Shown here: piece by piece, positions 17,120 to 27,677 of the stretch
Position numbering within the stretch: position 1 is the first letter of the stretch
How the letters are laid out: each line of letters begins with the position of its first letter
NCBI RefSeq assembly: GCF_010994755.1
Contig: NZ_WHSB02000005.1
Span: 343,281-407,280, forward strand
Direction: 5' to 3'
Length of the DNA stretch: 64,000 bases
Origin: Shinella lacus
Lineage (GTDB): Bacteria > Pseudomonadota > Alphaproteobacteria > Rhizobiales > Rhizobiaceae
Position numbers and translations under genes: made by a program
The notes under the pieces: model-generated
Databases searched by the model: none
The model's input: the letters and a program-made list of their open reading frames with translations, nothing else
Told to the model about the DNA's origin: nothing

Positions 17120-17135
<16 letters not shown>
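16485..17135 (+). CDS. Sulfite-oxidase-like molybdopterin oxidoreductase
   Basis: The 216-residue protein is a stand-alone oxidoreductase molybdopterin-binding domain of the SUOX/YedY fold. The motif DIHCVTTWSRYDNRWEGVS carries the Cys that would bind molybdenum. TSYDGYTTNLPL and GGPMRLVVPHLYFWKSAKW complete the typical substrate and cofactor pocket. No signal peptide or Tat motif is seen, so it appears cytoplasmic. The start ATG 16485 is preceded by GGAGACCGCC. No partner membrane subunit (YedZ type) is nearby. It converges with the AraC regulator, overlapping by 16 bp. Substrate unknown. Confidence 0.85.
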
Positions 17136-20143
<3,008 letters not shown>

Positions 20144-20173
20144 GGCCACTCCTAGCGAAGGCGCGACGGCGTC

Positions 20174-21109
20174 TCAACCCGTCGGCGACACCGTGCCCGC
20201 CACCTCGCGGATCGTCTGCATGAGGATAGCGAGCGGCAGGGAGGGCACGGCGTCGGTGCGCATGGTGAGGCCGACGGGGCCTTTTGTGCCGCTGGTATCG
20301 ATCGGCAGGGCGGCAAGCGCGCCTTCCGCGATATCCGCCGCGACGACGCCTTCCGAAATGATCCAGATCGCATCGCTTTCGCGCACGAAGGCGCGGCCGA
20401 AGGCGTCGGAGACGGTTTCGATCTGGTTCGCCAGGCCGGCAATGCCGTGGGTGATCAAAAAACTTTCGACGAAGGGGCGGATGATCGAGGCGCGCGTCGG
20501 CATCAGCACCGGATAGGTATCGAGCCCGGCAAAGACCGCGCTGCCGCCAGCAAGCAGCGGATGGCCGGCGCGCACGCAGAACACCACCTGTTCGGAATAG
20601 AGATGCTCGAAGGAAAACCCCGCCATCTTCTCCGGCGCCGCAAGCCGGCCGACGACAAGGTCGAGATCGCCGACGCGCAACTGTTCGAGCAGCACGGCAT
20701 TATCCCCCGTGACGATCTTTATCCGTGCGCCGGTGCCCTCCTCCAGGAAGAGCCGCATTGCCTTCGGCATGATGCGCGTCGAGACCGTCGGCAGCGCGCC
20801 GATGCGGATCGGCGGGGCATCGCCGGAGAGCGCTTGCGAGACGGAATCGAAGCCCTGGCGCAGCGCCGTCAGAGCCGCGCCGGCGTGCTTCAGGAAGACT
20901 TCGCCGTAGCGGGTGATCCTGATGCCGCGGCCGTCGCGCTCGAAGACGGCGACGCCTAGAACCTCCTCCAGCTCGCGGATCGTCTTGGTCACGGCGGGCT
21001 GGCTGACATGCAGGAGCTGGGCCGCCTTCATCACGCTCTTCTGGCGCGCCACCTCGACAAAGGTTTGCAGATGGCGGAACTTGATACGGCTATCGACCAC
21101 GGCTTTCAT
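20174..21109 (-). CDS. pcaQ: LysR-family regulator of protocatechuate catabolism
   Basis: The 311-residue protein has the LysR helix-turn-helix in SRIKFRHLQTFVEVARQKSVMKAAQLLHVSQPAVTKTI form near the N-terminus, and an RD-I/RD-II ligand domain. PcaQ activates pcaDCHG in the presence of beta-carboxy-cis,cis-muconate. It is divergent from pcaD, and the intergenic region has a 15-of-16 match to the published PcaQ site (ATAACC-N4-GGTTAA) at 21108-21123. That site covers the ATG at 21109, so the true start may be the GTG at 21100. Confidence 0.95.
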   Translation of the reverse strand: MKAVVDSRIKFRHLQTFVEVARQKSVMKAAQLLHVSQPAVTKTIRELEEVLGVAVFERDGRGIRITRYGEVFLKHAGAALTALRQGFDSVSQALSGDAPPIRIGALPTVSTRIMPKAMRLFLEEGTGARIKIVTGDNAVLLEQLRVGDLDLVVGRLAAPEKMAGFSFEHLYSEQVVFCVRAGHPLLAGGSAVFAGLDTYPVLMPTRASIIRPFVESFLITHGIAGLANQIETVSDAFGRAFVRESDAIWIISEGVVAADIAEGALAALPIDTSGTKGPVGLTMRTDAVPSLPLAILMQTIREVAGTVSPTG

Positions 21110-21123
21110 AACCCCCAAGTTAA
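21108..21123. promoter_or_regulatory. Candidate PcaQ-binding site
   Basis: ATAACC-CCCA-AGTTAA differs at one base from the Sinorhizobium meliloti PcaQ consensus ATAACC-N4-GGTTAA. It lies 73 bp upstream of the pcaD start and touches the pcaQ start codon, consistent with activation of pcaDCHG plus autoregulation. Confidence 0.8.
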
Positions 21124-21195
21124 CGAAATGGCATGAAATATCATTTTACCTAACCAGATCAAGGGATCAATCTGGAAAGATCGGAGGAGAGAGAC

Positions 21196-22008
21196 GTGCA
21201 ATTTGCAACCGTCAACGACGTCATCCTGCACCATCAGCTTATCGGCGGCCCCGCCGGACGGCCGGTCATCGTCTTTGCCAATTCGCTCGGCACCGATTTC
21301 CGCATCTGGCGCGACGTCGTGGTGCGGCTTGCCGGCGACTTCCCGATCATTACCTATGACAAGCGCGGCCACGGCCTTTCCGATCTCGGCCAGGTTCCCT
21401 ATTCGATCGACGACCACGTGCTCGATCTCGCAGCTCTGCTCGACCGGCTTGCCGTGAAGGACGCGATCATCTGCGGCCTCTCCATCGGCGGCATGATCGC
21501 GCAGGGCTTGCAGGCGAAACGGCCGGATCTCGTCAAGGCACTGATCCTCTGCGACACCGCGCACAAGATCGGCACCCCGGACATGTGGAACGCCCGTATC
21601 GAAAGTGTCGAGACCAAGGGCATCGAAAGCCTTGCCGACCAGGTCATGGAGCGCTGGTTCACGCCGGCCTTCCGCCGCCCGGAGAACGCTGCCTATCACG
21701 GCTATCGCACCATGCTCACCCGCCAGTCGGCCGTTGGCTACGCTGCCACCTGCGCTTCGGTGCGCGATACCGATCTTACCGAGACCACCAAGCGCATCTC
21801 TGTCCCGACCCTTTGCATCGTCGGCGACCAGGACGGTTCGACGCCGCCGGATCTCGTGCTGTCCATGGCAAAGCTCATCCCCGGCGCCCGCTACGAAGTC
21901 ATCAAGGATGCCGGGCACATTCCCTGCGTGGAACAGCCGGAAATGCTGACCGAGATGATCCGCGCCTTCATCGCCACCCTACCTGCCGGAGACGAGCCAA
22001 ATGGCTGA
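21196..22008 (+). CDS. pcaD: 3-oxoadipate enol-lactonase
   Basis: The 270-residue alpha/beta hydrolase opens 3-oxoadipate enol-lactone to 3-oxoadipate. The nucleophile elbow is GLSIGGMIAQGL near residue 95. The acid lies in CIVGDQDGSTPP and the His in DAGHIPCVEQPEM, giving a complete Ser-Asp-His triad. The start is GTG 21196 after GGAGGAGAG. It is the first gene of pcaDCHG and overlaps pcaC by 8 bp. Confidence 0.96.
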   Translation: MQFATVNDVILHHQLIGGPAGRPVIVFANSLGTDFRIWRDVVVRLAGDFPIITYDKRGHGLSDLGQVPYSIDDHVLDLAALLDRLAVKDAIICGLSIGGMIAQGLQAKRPDLVKALILCDTAHKIGTPDMWNARIESVETKGIESLADQVMERWFTPAFRRPENAAYHGYRTMLTRQSAVGYAATCASVRDTDLTETTKRISVPTLCIVGDQDGSTPPDLVLSMAKLIPGARYEVIKDAGHIPCVEQPEMLTEMIRAFIATLPAGDEPNG

Positions 22009-22405
22009 TGCCCATACCTTTTCCGATCGCTACCGCCAGGGCATGGTGACCCGCCGCGCGGTGCTCGGCGACCACCATGTCGACCGCGCCTCGTCTGCGG
22101 CGACGGCCTTCGACCAGCCCTTCCAGGAGCTGATCACCGAAGGCGCCTGGGGCACGGTCTGGTCACGACCGGGCTGGACGAAGCGCGAGCGCTCCATGGT
22201 GACGATCGCGCTGCTGGCGGCGCTGGGCCATGACGAGGAGGTGGCGATGCATGTGCGCGCGACGGCCAATACGGGCGCCAGCCGCGAGGACATCGCCGAG
22301 GCGCTGCTGCATGTGGCGATCTATGCCGGCGTGCCGGCGGCCAATCGGGCGATCAAGATCGCCAAACATGTCTTCGAGGAACTGGACGCGGAAAAGGCGG
22401 CCTGA
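22001..22405 (+). CDS. pcaC: 4-carboxymuconolactone decarboxylase
   Basis: The 134-residue protein is a stand-alone PcaC of the AhpD-like fold, which decarboxylates gamma-carboxymuconolactone to the enol-lactone that PcaD uses. Diagnostic segments are [21 protein letters not shown] and [21 protein letters not shown]. It overlaps pcaD by 8 bp and sits 2 bp before pcaH, so it is in one transcript. Confidence 0.96.
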   Translation: MADAHTFSDRYRQGMVTRRAVLGDHHVDRASSAATAFDQPFQELITEGAWGTVWSRPGWTKRERSMVTIALLAALGHDEEVAMHVRATANTGASREDIAEALLHVAIYAGVPAANRAIKIAKHVFEELDAEKAA

Positions 22406-22407
22406 CA

Positions 22408-23157
22408 ATGACGGACCTTTCCAACAGAAAACCCGAAACGGGCGCATTCTTCTCCCGCGATCGCCAATGGCATCCGCCGGGACTGACGCCGGGCTACAAG
22501 ACCTCCGTGCTGCGCTCGCCGCAAAAGGCGCTGCTGTCGCTCGACGGAACGGTGTCGGAAATCACCGGCCCGGTCTTCGGGCACGCGATCCTCGGCGAGT
22601 TCGACAATGACCTGATTCACAATTTCGCCAAAGCCGGCGAGAGCGCCATCGGCGAGCGCATCATCGTGCATGGCCGCGTGCTGGACGAGCGGGGGCGACC
22701 GGTGCCGGGCGCGCTGCTCGAATTCTGGCAGGCCAATGCCGGCGGGCGCTACCGCCACAAGAAGGAAAGCTATCTGGCGCCGCTCGATCCGAATTTCGGC
22801 GGCTGCGGGCGCACCATTACCGATGAAGACGGCCATTACGCCTTCCGCACCATCAAGCCCGGCCCCTATCCCTGGCCGAACGGCGTCAACGACTGGCGCC
22901 CGGCGCATATCCATTTTTCCGTCTTCGGCCATGGTTTCGCCCAGCGGCTGATCACGCAGATGTATTTCGAGGGCGACCCGATGATCTGGAAGTGTCCCAT
23001 CGTGCAGACCATTCCGGACAAGGCGGCGATCGAGCAGCTGGTCGCGGCCCTCGACTGGGGCAACACGATCCCGATGGATGCGCGCGCCTACAAGTTCGAC
23101 ATCGTGCTGCGCGGCCGCCGCTCGACGCTCTTCGAAAACCGGATGGAGGGCAACTGA
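22408..23157 (+). CDS. pcaH: Protocatechuate 3,4-dioxygenase beta subunit
   Basis: The 249-residue beta subunit carries the catalytic non-haem Fe3+. Its ligands are visible in the [11 protein letters not shown] segment (Tyr), [24 protein letters not shown] (Tyr and His), and a second nearby His. It opens the ring of protocatechuate to beta-carboxymuconate with O2. The N-terminal extension before [12 protein letters not shown] is typical of PcaH. Its TGA overlaps the pcaG ATG by one base, coupling the two subunits. Confidence 0.97.
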   Translation: MTDLSNRKPETGAFFSRDRQWHPPGLTPGYKTSVLRSPQKALLSLDGTVSEITGPVFGHAILGEFDNDLIHNFAKAGESAIGERIIVHGRVLDERGRPVPGALLEFWQANAGGRYRHKKESYLAPLDPNFGGCGRTITDEDGHYAFRTIKPGPYPWPNGVNDWRPAHIHFSVFGHGFAQRLITQMYFEGDPMIWKCPIVQTIPDKAAIEQLVAALDWGNTIPMDARAYKFDIVLRGRRSTLFENRMEGN

Positions 23158-23771
23158 TGGTGCAGACCCTCGGCACGCTCAAGGAAAGCGCCTCCCAGAC
23201 CGCGGGGCCTTACGTCCATATCGGCCTGACGCCGAATTTCGCCGGCATCGGTGGCGTCTACGAAAATGATCTCGGCACCACCATGGTCAACGACGAGACG
23301 CTCGGCCGGCGCATCACCATCACCGGCCGCGTGCTCGACGGCACCGGCACGCCGCTGCGCGACGCGCTGATCGAGATCTGGCAGGCGGATGCCGCCGGCC
23401 TCTACAACAGCCCCTCGGAACTGCGCGGCAGCGCCGACCCCAACTTTTCCGGCTGGGGCCGCTGCCCGACCCATGGCGAGACCGGCGAATACCGTTTCGA
23501 GACGATCAAGCCCGGCCGCGTGCCTTTCAGGGACGGCCGCCAGATGGCGCCGCATATCTCGCTCTGGATCGTCGCCCGCGGCATCAATCTCGGCCTCAAC
23601 ACGCGCCTGTATTTCGGCGACGAGGAAGCGGCCAATGCAGAGGACCCCGTCCTTGCCCGCATCGAACACCGCGTGCGCGTGCCGACGCTCATTGCCGCCG
23701 TCGACGGCGACAGCTACCGGTTCGACATCCACCTGCAGGGCGAGAAGGAAACGGTGTTCTTCGACATCTGA
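23157..23771 (+). CDS. pcaG: Protocatechuate 3,4-dioxygenase alpha subunit
   Basis: The 204-residue alpha subunit starts at ATG 23157, overlapping the pcaH stop; a longer in-frame extension upstream lies inside pcaH and is not used. It has the family fold (SASQTAGPYVHIGLTP; ALIEIWQADAAGLYN; PHISLWIVARGINLGLNTRLYF) without the full iron-ligand set of PcaH. It forms the alpha-beta protomer with PcaH. The stop codon lies inside the left arm of a hairpin at 23768-23827 that probably ends the operon. Confidence 0.96.
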   Translation: MVQTLGTLKESASQTAGPYVHIGLTPNFAGIGGVYENDLGTTMVNDETLGRRITITGRVLDGTGTPLRDALIEIWQADAAGLYNSPSELRGSADPNFSGWGRCPTHGETGEYRFETIKPGRVPFRDGRQMAPHISLWIVARGINLGLNTRLYFGDEEAANAEDPVLARIEHRVRVPTLIAAVDGDSYRFDIHLQGEKETVFFDI

Positions 23772-23827
23772 CCTCCCCGGCAAAAGACCCGGATGCAGGG
23801 GAACATCCGGGCCTTCGGGGAGGTCAG
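23768..23827. terminator. Nested hairpin between convergent pcaG and the small secreted-protein gene
   Basis: Twelve perfect outer pairs (CTGACCTCCCCG with its complement at 23816-23827) enclose an inner hairpin CCCGGATG/CATCCGGG (23788-23811). It sits exactly between two converging stops, so it likely works as a bidirectional transcription end, although no long T-run is present. Confidence 0.7.
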
Positions 23828-23839
23828 CGAGGGTGACGC

Positions 23840-24016
23840 TTACTTGCAGATCTTGATCTTCTTGACGATCAGGTTGCCGTAGTAGTCGTAGGAATGGATC
23901 TTCTTGACGAAGCAATGCGGCTTGTAGCCATAGCTGTAGTAACCGGCCTGCGACGGGGCGGCGAAGGAAACAGCGGCGACGAGGGCGATGGTGGCGGAAA
24001 CGATGATCTTGCGCAT
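23840..24016 (-). CDS. Small secreted Tyr/Lys-rich protein, copy 1
   Basis: This 58-residue gene has a clear signal peptide: MRKIIVSATIALVAAVSFAA followed by PSQA as cleavage site. The mature peptide of about 34 residues begins GYYSYGYKPHCFVKKI and is rich in Tyr, Gly and Lys with two Cys. ATG 24016 follows AGGAGAGACC. A paralogue lies at 39043-39219 with the same length, the same spacing of Tyr, Lys and Cys, and a nearly identical upstream region including two hairpins. The function is unknown; a periplasmic or surface-associated role is inferred. A longer in-frame start at 24079 would lie in that conserved leader and is rejected. Confidence 0.82.
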   Translation of the reverse strand: MRKIIVSATIALVAAVSFAAPSQAGYYSYGYKPHCFVKKIHSYDYYGNLIVKKIKICK

Positions 24017-24041
24017 GGGGGTCTCTCCTGATCTCTGTGAG

Positions 24042-24060
24042 GGATGAGCCTCTCTCATCC
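24042..24060 (-). promoter_or_regulatory. Conserved hairpin in the leader of small secreted protein 1
   Basis: GGATGAG-CCTCT-CTCATCC is a perfect 7-bp stem 26-44 bp upstream of the start codon. The same stem and loop occur at 39244-39262 in front of the paralogue, within an almost identical leader, suggesting a 5'-UTR element. Confidence 0.65.
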
Positions 24061-24095
24061 AGTGATCAGACTTTCCCACATCGCCCCGCCGCCCG

Positions 24096-24113
24096 CTGTT
24101 CCGCGCGGAACAG
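24096..24113. promoter_or_regulatory. 18-bp palindrome between livF-type gene and small secreted protein 1
   Basis: CTGTTCCGCGCGGAACAG is perfectly symmetric and lies 12 bp after the upstream ATPase stop. The copy at 39298-39315 (CTGTTTCGGATGGAACAG) keeps the stem through two G-T pairs. It may end the upstream operon or belong to the small gene's promoter. No T-run follows. Confidence 0.5.
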
Positions 24114-24124
24114 GCGCCTGCGGC

Positions 24125-24841
24125 TCAGTGCAGGCCGCCAACGCCGAGCAGGGTTTCGACCGTGTGCTGGTCTGCGGCAAGCGCCGCCGGCGTGCCAGTC
24201 CAGGCGATGCGGCCACGTTCGAGGATAATGACAGCGTCGGCGAAATCGAGCGCGCTCTGGATGCGCTGCTCGACCAGCAGGATGGTCATTTCGCCGGAGG
24301 CGGCGAGCGTGCCGAAAGCGGCCATCAGTTCCTCGCAGATGACGGGGGCGAGGCCTTCCAGCGGCTCGTCGAGTAGCAGTACAGAGGGCTGGCCGAGGAT
24401 GGTGCGGGCGGTCGTCAGCATCTGCTGTTCGCCGCCGGAAAGCTGCGAGCCAAGGTTTTTGCGCCGCTCCTTGAGGCGCGGGAACATGGCATAAGCCTCC
24501 TCGATCGCCGAACGCGGCCGCGCCTTCAGGCCGACGAAGAGGTTTTCCTCGACGGTCAGCGTCGGGAAGACGTCGCGCGATTGCGGCACGTAGCCGAGGC
24601 CTTTTAGGGCGCGCGATGCGCTGTCGATCCCCTCGATCGGCTGGCCGCCGAGGCGGATTTCGCCGCCGTAGCGTTTCGTCTGGCCGGCGAGCGTGGCGAA
24701 GAGGGTGGACTTGCCCATGCCGTTGCGGCCGAGCACGGCGAGTTTTCGGCCGGCGCCGGCGCAGAAGGAAATGTCCTCCAGCACGCGCGTCTGGCCATAG
24801 CCGGCGGAAAGGCCGGCGATTTCAAGCGACGCTGCGGGCAT
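24125..24841 (-). CDS. Branched-chain-type ABC transporter ATPase (LivF-like), probable protocatechuate importer
   Basis: The 238-residue ATPase has Walker A GRNGMGKST, signature LSGGEQQMLTTARTIL, and Walker B VLLLDEPLEGLAP, followed by LVEQ. This is the LivF pattern. I choose ATG 24841, since GGGAG is eight bases upstream; the gene overlaps the preceding LivG-like gene by 20 bp. It is the last of five genes encoding an importer placed inside the pca region. The S. meliloti PcaQ-controlled pcaMNVWX transporter has the same make-up, so an aromatic-acid substrate is more likely than leucine (inference). Confidence 0.85.
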   Translation of the reverse strand: MPAASLEIAGLSAGYGQTRVLEDISFCAGAGRKLAVLGRNGMGKSTLFATLAGQTKRYGGEIRLGGQPIEGIDSASRALKGLGYVPQSRDVFPTLTVEENLFVGLKARPRSAIEEAYAMFPRLKERRKNLGSQLSGGEQQMLTTARTILGQPSVLLLDEPLEGLAPVICEELMAAFGTLAASGEMTILLVEQRIQSALDFADAVIILERGRIAWTGTPAALAADQHTVETLLGVGGLH

Positions 24842-25586
24842 CGGCATAACTCCCGAGATAGGCCTGGCGGACGCGGGCGTCCTTCGTCACCGCATCCGGC
24901 GATCCGTCGAAGATGATCTCGCCTGCCGCCAGCACGATGACGCGCTTGGCGAAGCGGAAGACGAGGTCCATGTCGTGTTCGATCATCAGCACGGCGAGAT
25001 CGGCCGGCAGGTCGGCGATCGCCTGCTCGATGCGTGCCGTATCGCTCTGCGGCACGCCGGCGGCGGGTTCGTCAAGCAGCAGCACCTTGGGTTTCAGCGC
25101 CAGCGCCAAGGCGAGTTCCAGCAGGCGCTGCTGGCCGTAGGCGATCTCGCTGACGCGGTGGCCGGCAAGCTGCGCGATGCCGAGCTTGGCGAGCAAGGCA
25201 TGGGCCTCGTCCATCACACCGGGCATGGCGCGGTGGCTCGCAAACATTTTTCCCGAACGGCCTTCGCGCTGGAGGATGGCCAGCGACACATGCTCCTCCG
25301 GCGTCATCTCGGAGAAAAGGCGGGTGACCTGGAAGGAGCGCACGAGGCCGCGGCGCACGCGCTGGGTCGGCCCGAGGCGCGTAACATCCTCGCCGCCGAG
25401 CGTCACAGTGCCGGAATTCGGCAGGATATTGCCCGTGACGAGGTTGACGAAGGTGGTCTTGCCGGCGCCGTTCGGGCCGATCAGCGCGACGCGGTCGCCC
25501 GGCGCCATCGAGAGCGAGACATCATTGGTGACGGCCAGGCCGCCGAACATCTTTCTGAGGTTTCGGACGTCGAAGATCGCGCTCAT
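24822..25586 (-). CDS. Branched-chain-type ABC transporter ATPase (LivG-like)
   Basis: The 254-residue ATPase has Walker A GPNGAGKTT near residue 37, the degenerate LivG signature AYGQQRLLELA, and Walker B VLLLDEPAAGVP. A C-terminal tail ending VRQAYLGSYADA is characteristic of LivG. Its ATG (25586) shares ATGA with the LivM-like stop. It supplies the second ATPase of the heteromeric importer. Confidence 0.88.
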   Translation of the reverse strand: MSAIFDVRNLRKMFGGLAVTNDVSLSMAPGDRVALIGPNGAGKTTFVNLVTGNILPNSGTVTLGGEDVTRLGPTQRVRRGLVRSFQVTRLFSEMTPEEHVSLAILQREGRSGKMFASHRAMPGVMDEAHALLAKLGIAQLAGHRVSEIAYGQQRLLELALALALKPKVLLLDEPAAGVPQSDTARIEQAIADLPADLAVLMIEHDMDLVFRFAKRVIVLAAGEIIFDGSPDAVTKDARVRQAYLGSYADARSVA

Positions 25587-26584
25587 CGGCCCTTCCTCCC
25601 GCGGCGTTCGAAATAGGCGGCGACGGAGCCATAAAGGCCCTTCGGCGCGAAGAGCACGACGGCGATCAAAAGCGCGCCGACGATGGTGAGCCAGTGGAAG
25701 GGGTTTGCCGCGGAAACGACGTCCTCGAACCACATGAAGGTGATCGTGCCGATCAGCGCGCCGTAGAGCGAGCCGGTGCCGCCGAGCACGAGCATGACGA
25801 GGGCTTCGGCCGACAGCGTGAAGGAGAGGCTGTCGAGGCCGACGACCTGCGTCGAGATGGCATTGAGCGCGCCGCCGGCGCCAGCCACGGCGCCGGAAAT
25901 GGCGTACATTTTGATCAACGTGCCGTGCACCGAGGCGCCCATGGCGCGCACGCGCACCGGGTCCTGCCGGATGCCGCGGCAGAGCATGCCGAAGGGCGAG
26001 CGCACGATCTGGCGCAGAATGACGAAGGCGACAATGAGCAACACGATGCCGAAGACATAGGCCGTGCGGCCCCAGAGATCGAACTGCCAAAGGCCGAAGA
26101 CGGCATCCGGCATGATGCCGGCAAGACCATCGCTGCCGCCGGTCCAGCCGGACGCCTTGTTGGCGGCCTCGTGCGCGAGATGGATGATGGCGATGGAGAG
26201 CACGAGTTGCGGCAGGCCATGCGCGCGGAGCACGACGACGCCGGAGATGAGCCCTGCGATCGCGCCGGAAACGATGCCGACGGCGAGCATGGCGATCGGG
26301 TCGGTGATGCCGAAATGCGCGGCCGCGATGCCCGCGCCATAGGCGCCGGCGCCGAAGAGCGCGGCATGGCCGAGCGTCGCGACGCCGCAATAACCGGTGA
26401 CGAGGTCGAGTGAGAGGACCAGCAGCGCGATCGCGGTGATGCGGGTGAGCAGCGCCAGATTGTTCGGGAAGAGGAAATAGCCGACGAGGGCGAAGGCGGC
26501 GATGACGAGAACGCCGATCGCGTCGCGCGTCAGCCGGGCGCGGCGGTCGCCGGTGGTGGAAAGGGATGTTGTCAGCAGTGCCAT
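25583..26584 (-). CDS. Branched-chain-type ABC transporter permease (LivM-like)
   Basis: The 333-residue permease has about ten transmembrane segments and the conserved cytoplasmic loop MLCRGIRQDPVRVRAMGASV, the EAA-like contact for the ATPase. It also has GGTGSLYGALIGT near the end. I use ATG 26584, which overlaps the LivH-like TGA by one base and has GGAGG about nine bases upstream; a GTG three bases earlier is possible. Fourth in gene order from the binding protein side would be LivG; this is the third. Confidence 0.88.
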   Translation of the reverse strand: MALLTTSLSTTGDRRARLTRDAIGVLVIAAFALVGYFLFPNNLALLTRITAIALLVLSLDLVTGYCGVATLGHAALFGAGAYGAGIAAAHFGITDPIAMLAVGIVSGAIAGLISGVVVLRAHGLPQLVLSIAIIHLAHEAANKASGWTGGSDGLAGIMPDAVFGLWQFDLWGRTAYVFGIVLLIVAFVILRQIVRSPFGMLCRGIRQDPVRVRAMGASVHGTLIKMYAISGAVAGAGGALNAISTQVVGLDSLSFTLSAEALVMLVLGGTGSLYGALIGTITFMWFEDVVSAANPFHWLTIVGALLIAVVLFAPKGLYGSVAAYFERRGRKGR

Positions 26585-27447
26585 CACTTCGCCCTCCCCG
26601 CGAGGCCGCGTGGAAAGATCCAGACGATGGCGATGACCGCGAGATAGAAGAAGAACTCGCCGAATTCCGGCATGAGGTAACGCCCCGCCGTGTCGATGGC
26701 GCCGAGAAGCAGGCAGGCGGCGAGCGCGCCGGGAATGGAGCCCGCGCCGCCGACCGAGACGACGACGAGGAAAGTCACCATATAGCGGAGCGCATAATAG
26801 GGTTCGATCGGCAACAGCTCCGCGCCCACCACGCCCCCGAAGGCGGCCAGGCCGACCGCGACGGCGAAGCTGACGGCATAGACGACCTGCGTCTTGACGC
26901 CCAGTGCTGCGGCCATCGCGGCATTGTCAACGGCGGCGCGCAGTTTCACGCCGAAGGCCGTGCGCTCGATGAAATACCAGAGGCCGAGGGCCACCGCGAG
27001 GCCGCAGGCGATGACGAAGAGGCGGTGCGCCGAGACGGTGCGGAAGCCGAGGCTGACGGACTGGCGGAGCGTCTCCGGCGTCGGGATGGTTTTCAGCGTC
27101 GGGCCGAAGATATAGTTGGCGATGCCGATGATGCAGAAGGTGATGCCGATGGTCATCAGCACCTGCGTCAGCTCCGGTTGGCCATAGATGCGGCGGTAGA
27201 GCAGGCGCTCGATGGGGATGGCGATGAGGATGGTGCCGACGACGGCGATGAGGACGGCGAAGGCATAAGCGAGGCCCAGGTCGCGCGCGGCATAGGAGGC
27301 GATGTAGCCGCCGATCATCGCGAAGGCGCCATGCGCCAGGTTGACGACGCGCATCAAGCCCATGGTGACCGAAAGCCCGATGGAGATGACGAAGAGCACC
27401 ATGCCATAGGCAAGGGCATCGACACCGATGCTGAAGACCGTTTGCAT
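26584..27447 (-). CDS. Branched-chain-type ABC transporter permease (LivH-like)
   Basis: The 287-residue permease carries MRVVNLAHGAFAMIGGYIA near residue 35, the LivH hallmark. It also has LRAAVDNAAMAAALGVKT, the coupling loop, and VSVGGAGSIPGALAACLLLGAIDTAGR. Eight or so transmembrane helices are predicted. ATG 27447 is preceded by AGGACGG. A 230-bp gap with a large inverted repeat separates it from the binding-protein gene, so binding protein and permeases may be produced at different levels. Confidence 0.88.
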   Translation of the reverse strand: MQTVFSIGVDALAYGMVLFVISIGLSVTMGLMRVVNLAHGAFAMIGGYIASYAARDLGLAYAFAVLIAVVGTILIAIPIERLLYRRIYGQPELTQVLMTIGITFCIIGIANYIFGPTLKTIPTPETLRQSVSLGFRTVSAHRLFVIACGLAVALGLWYFIERTAFGVKLRAAVDNAAMAAALGVKTQVVYAVSFAVAVGLAAFGGVVGAELLPIEPYYALRYMVTFLVVVSVGGAGSIPGALAACLLLGAIDTAGRYLMPEFGEFFFYLAVIAIVWIFPRGLAGRAK

Positions 27448-27497
27448 GTTTCCGTCCTGGTGTCGGCTATTCAATCCTACAAGGCGTGCCGGGTCGG

Positions 27498-27648
27498 GTG
27501 GATCCTCGGGTCAAGCCCGAGGATGACGGTGGGGAGGAGAGGTCGCAAGCCCAACGAAGGCGTCGGCTAGCCGTGCGGCATGCAAAGCGATCGCCCTGAT
27601 CCGCCATCGCTCTTCTTCGTCATCCTCGGGCTTGACCCGAGGATCCAC
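27498..27648. repeat. Pair of 31-bp perfect inverted repeats
   Basis: The segment 27498-27528 (starting GTGGATCCTCGGG) and 27618-27648 (ending CCCGAGGATCCAC) are exact reverse complements over 31 bp, with 89 bp between. Each arm is itself a near palindrome (CCTCGGG...CCCGAGG around TCAAG). This looks like a REP/BIME-type intergenic element. It fills the gap between the binding-protein gene and the permease genes and could shield or attenuate the mRNA. No gene is seen here. Confidence 0.85.
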
Positions 27649-27677
27649 ATCCCAAGCGCAACCCCACGAAAATAGGG

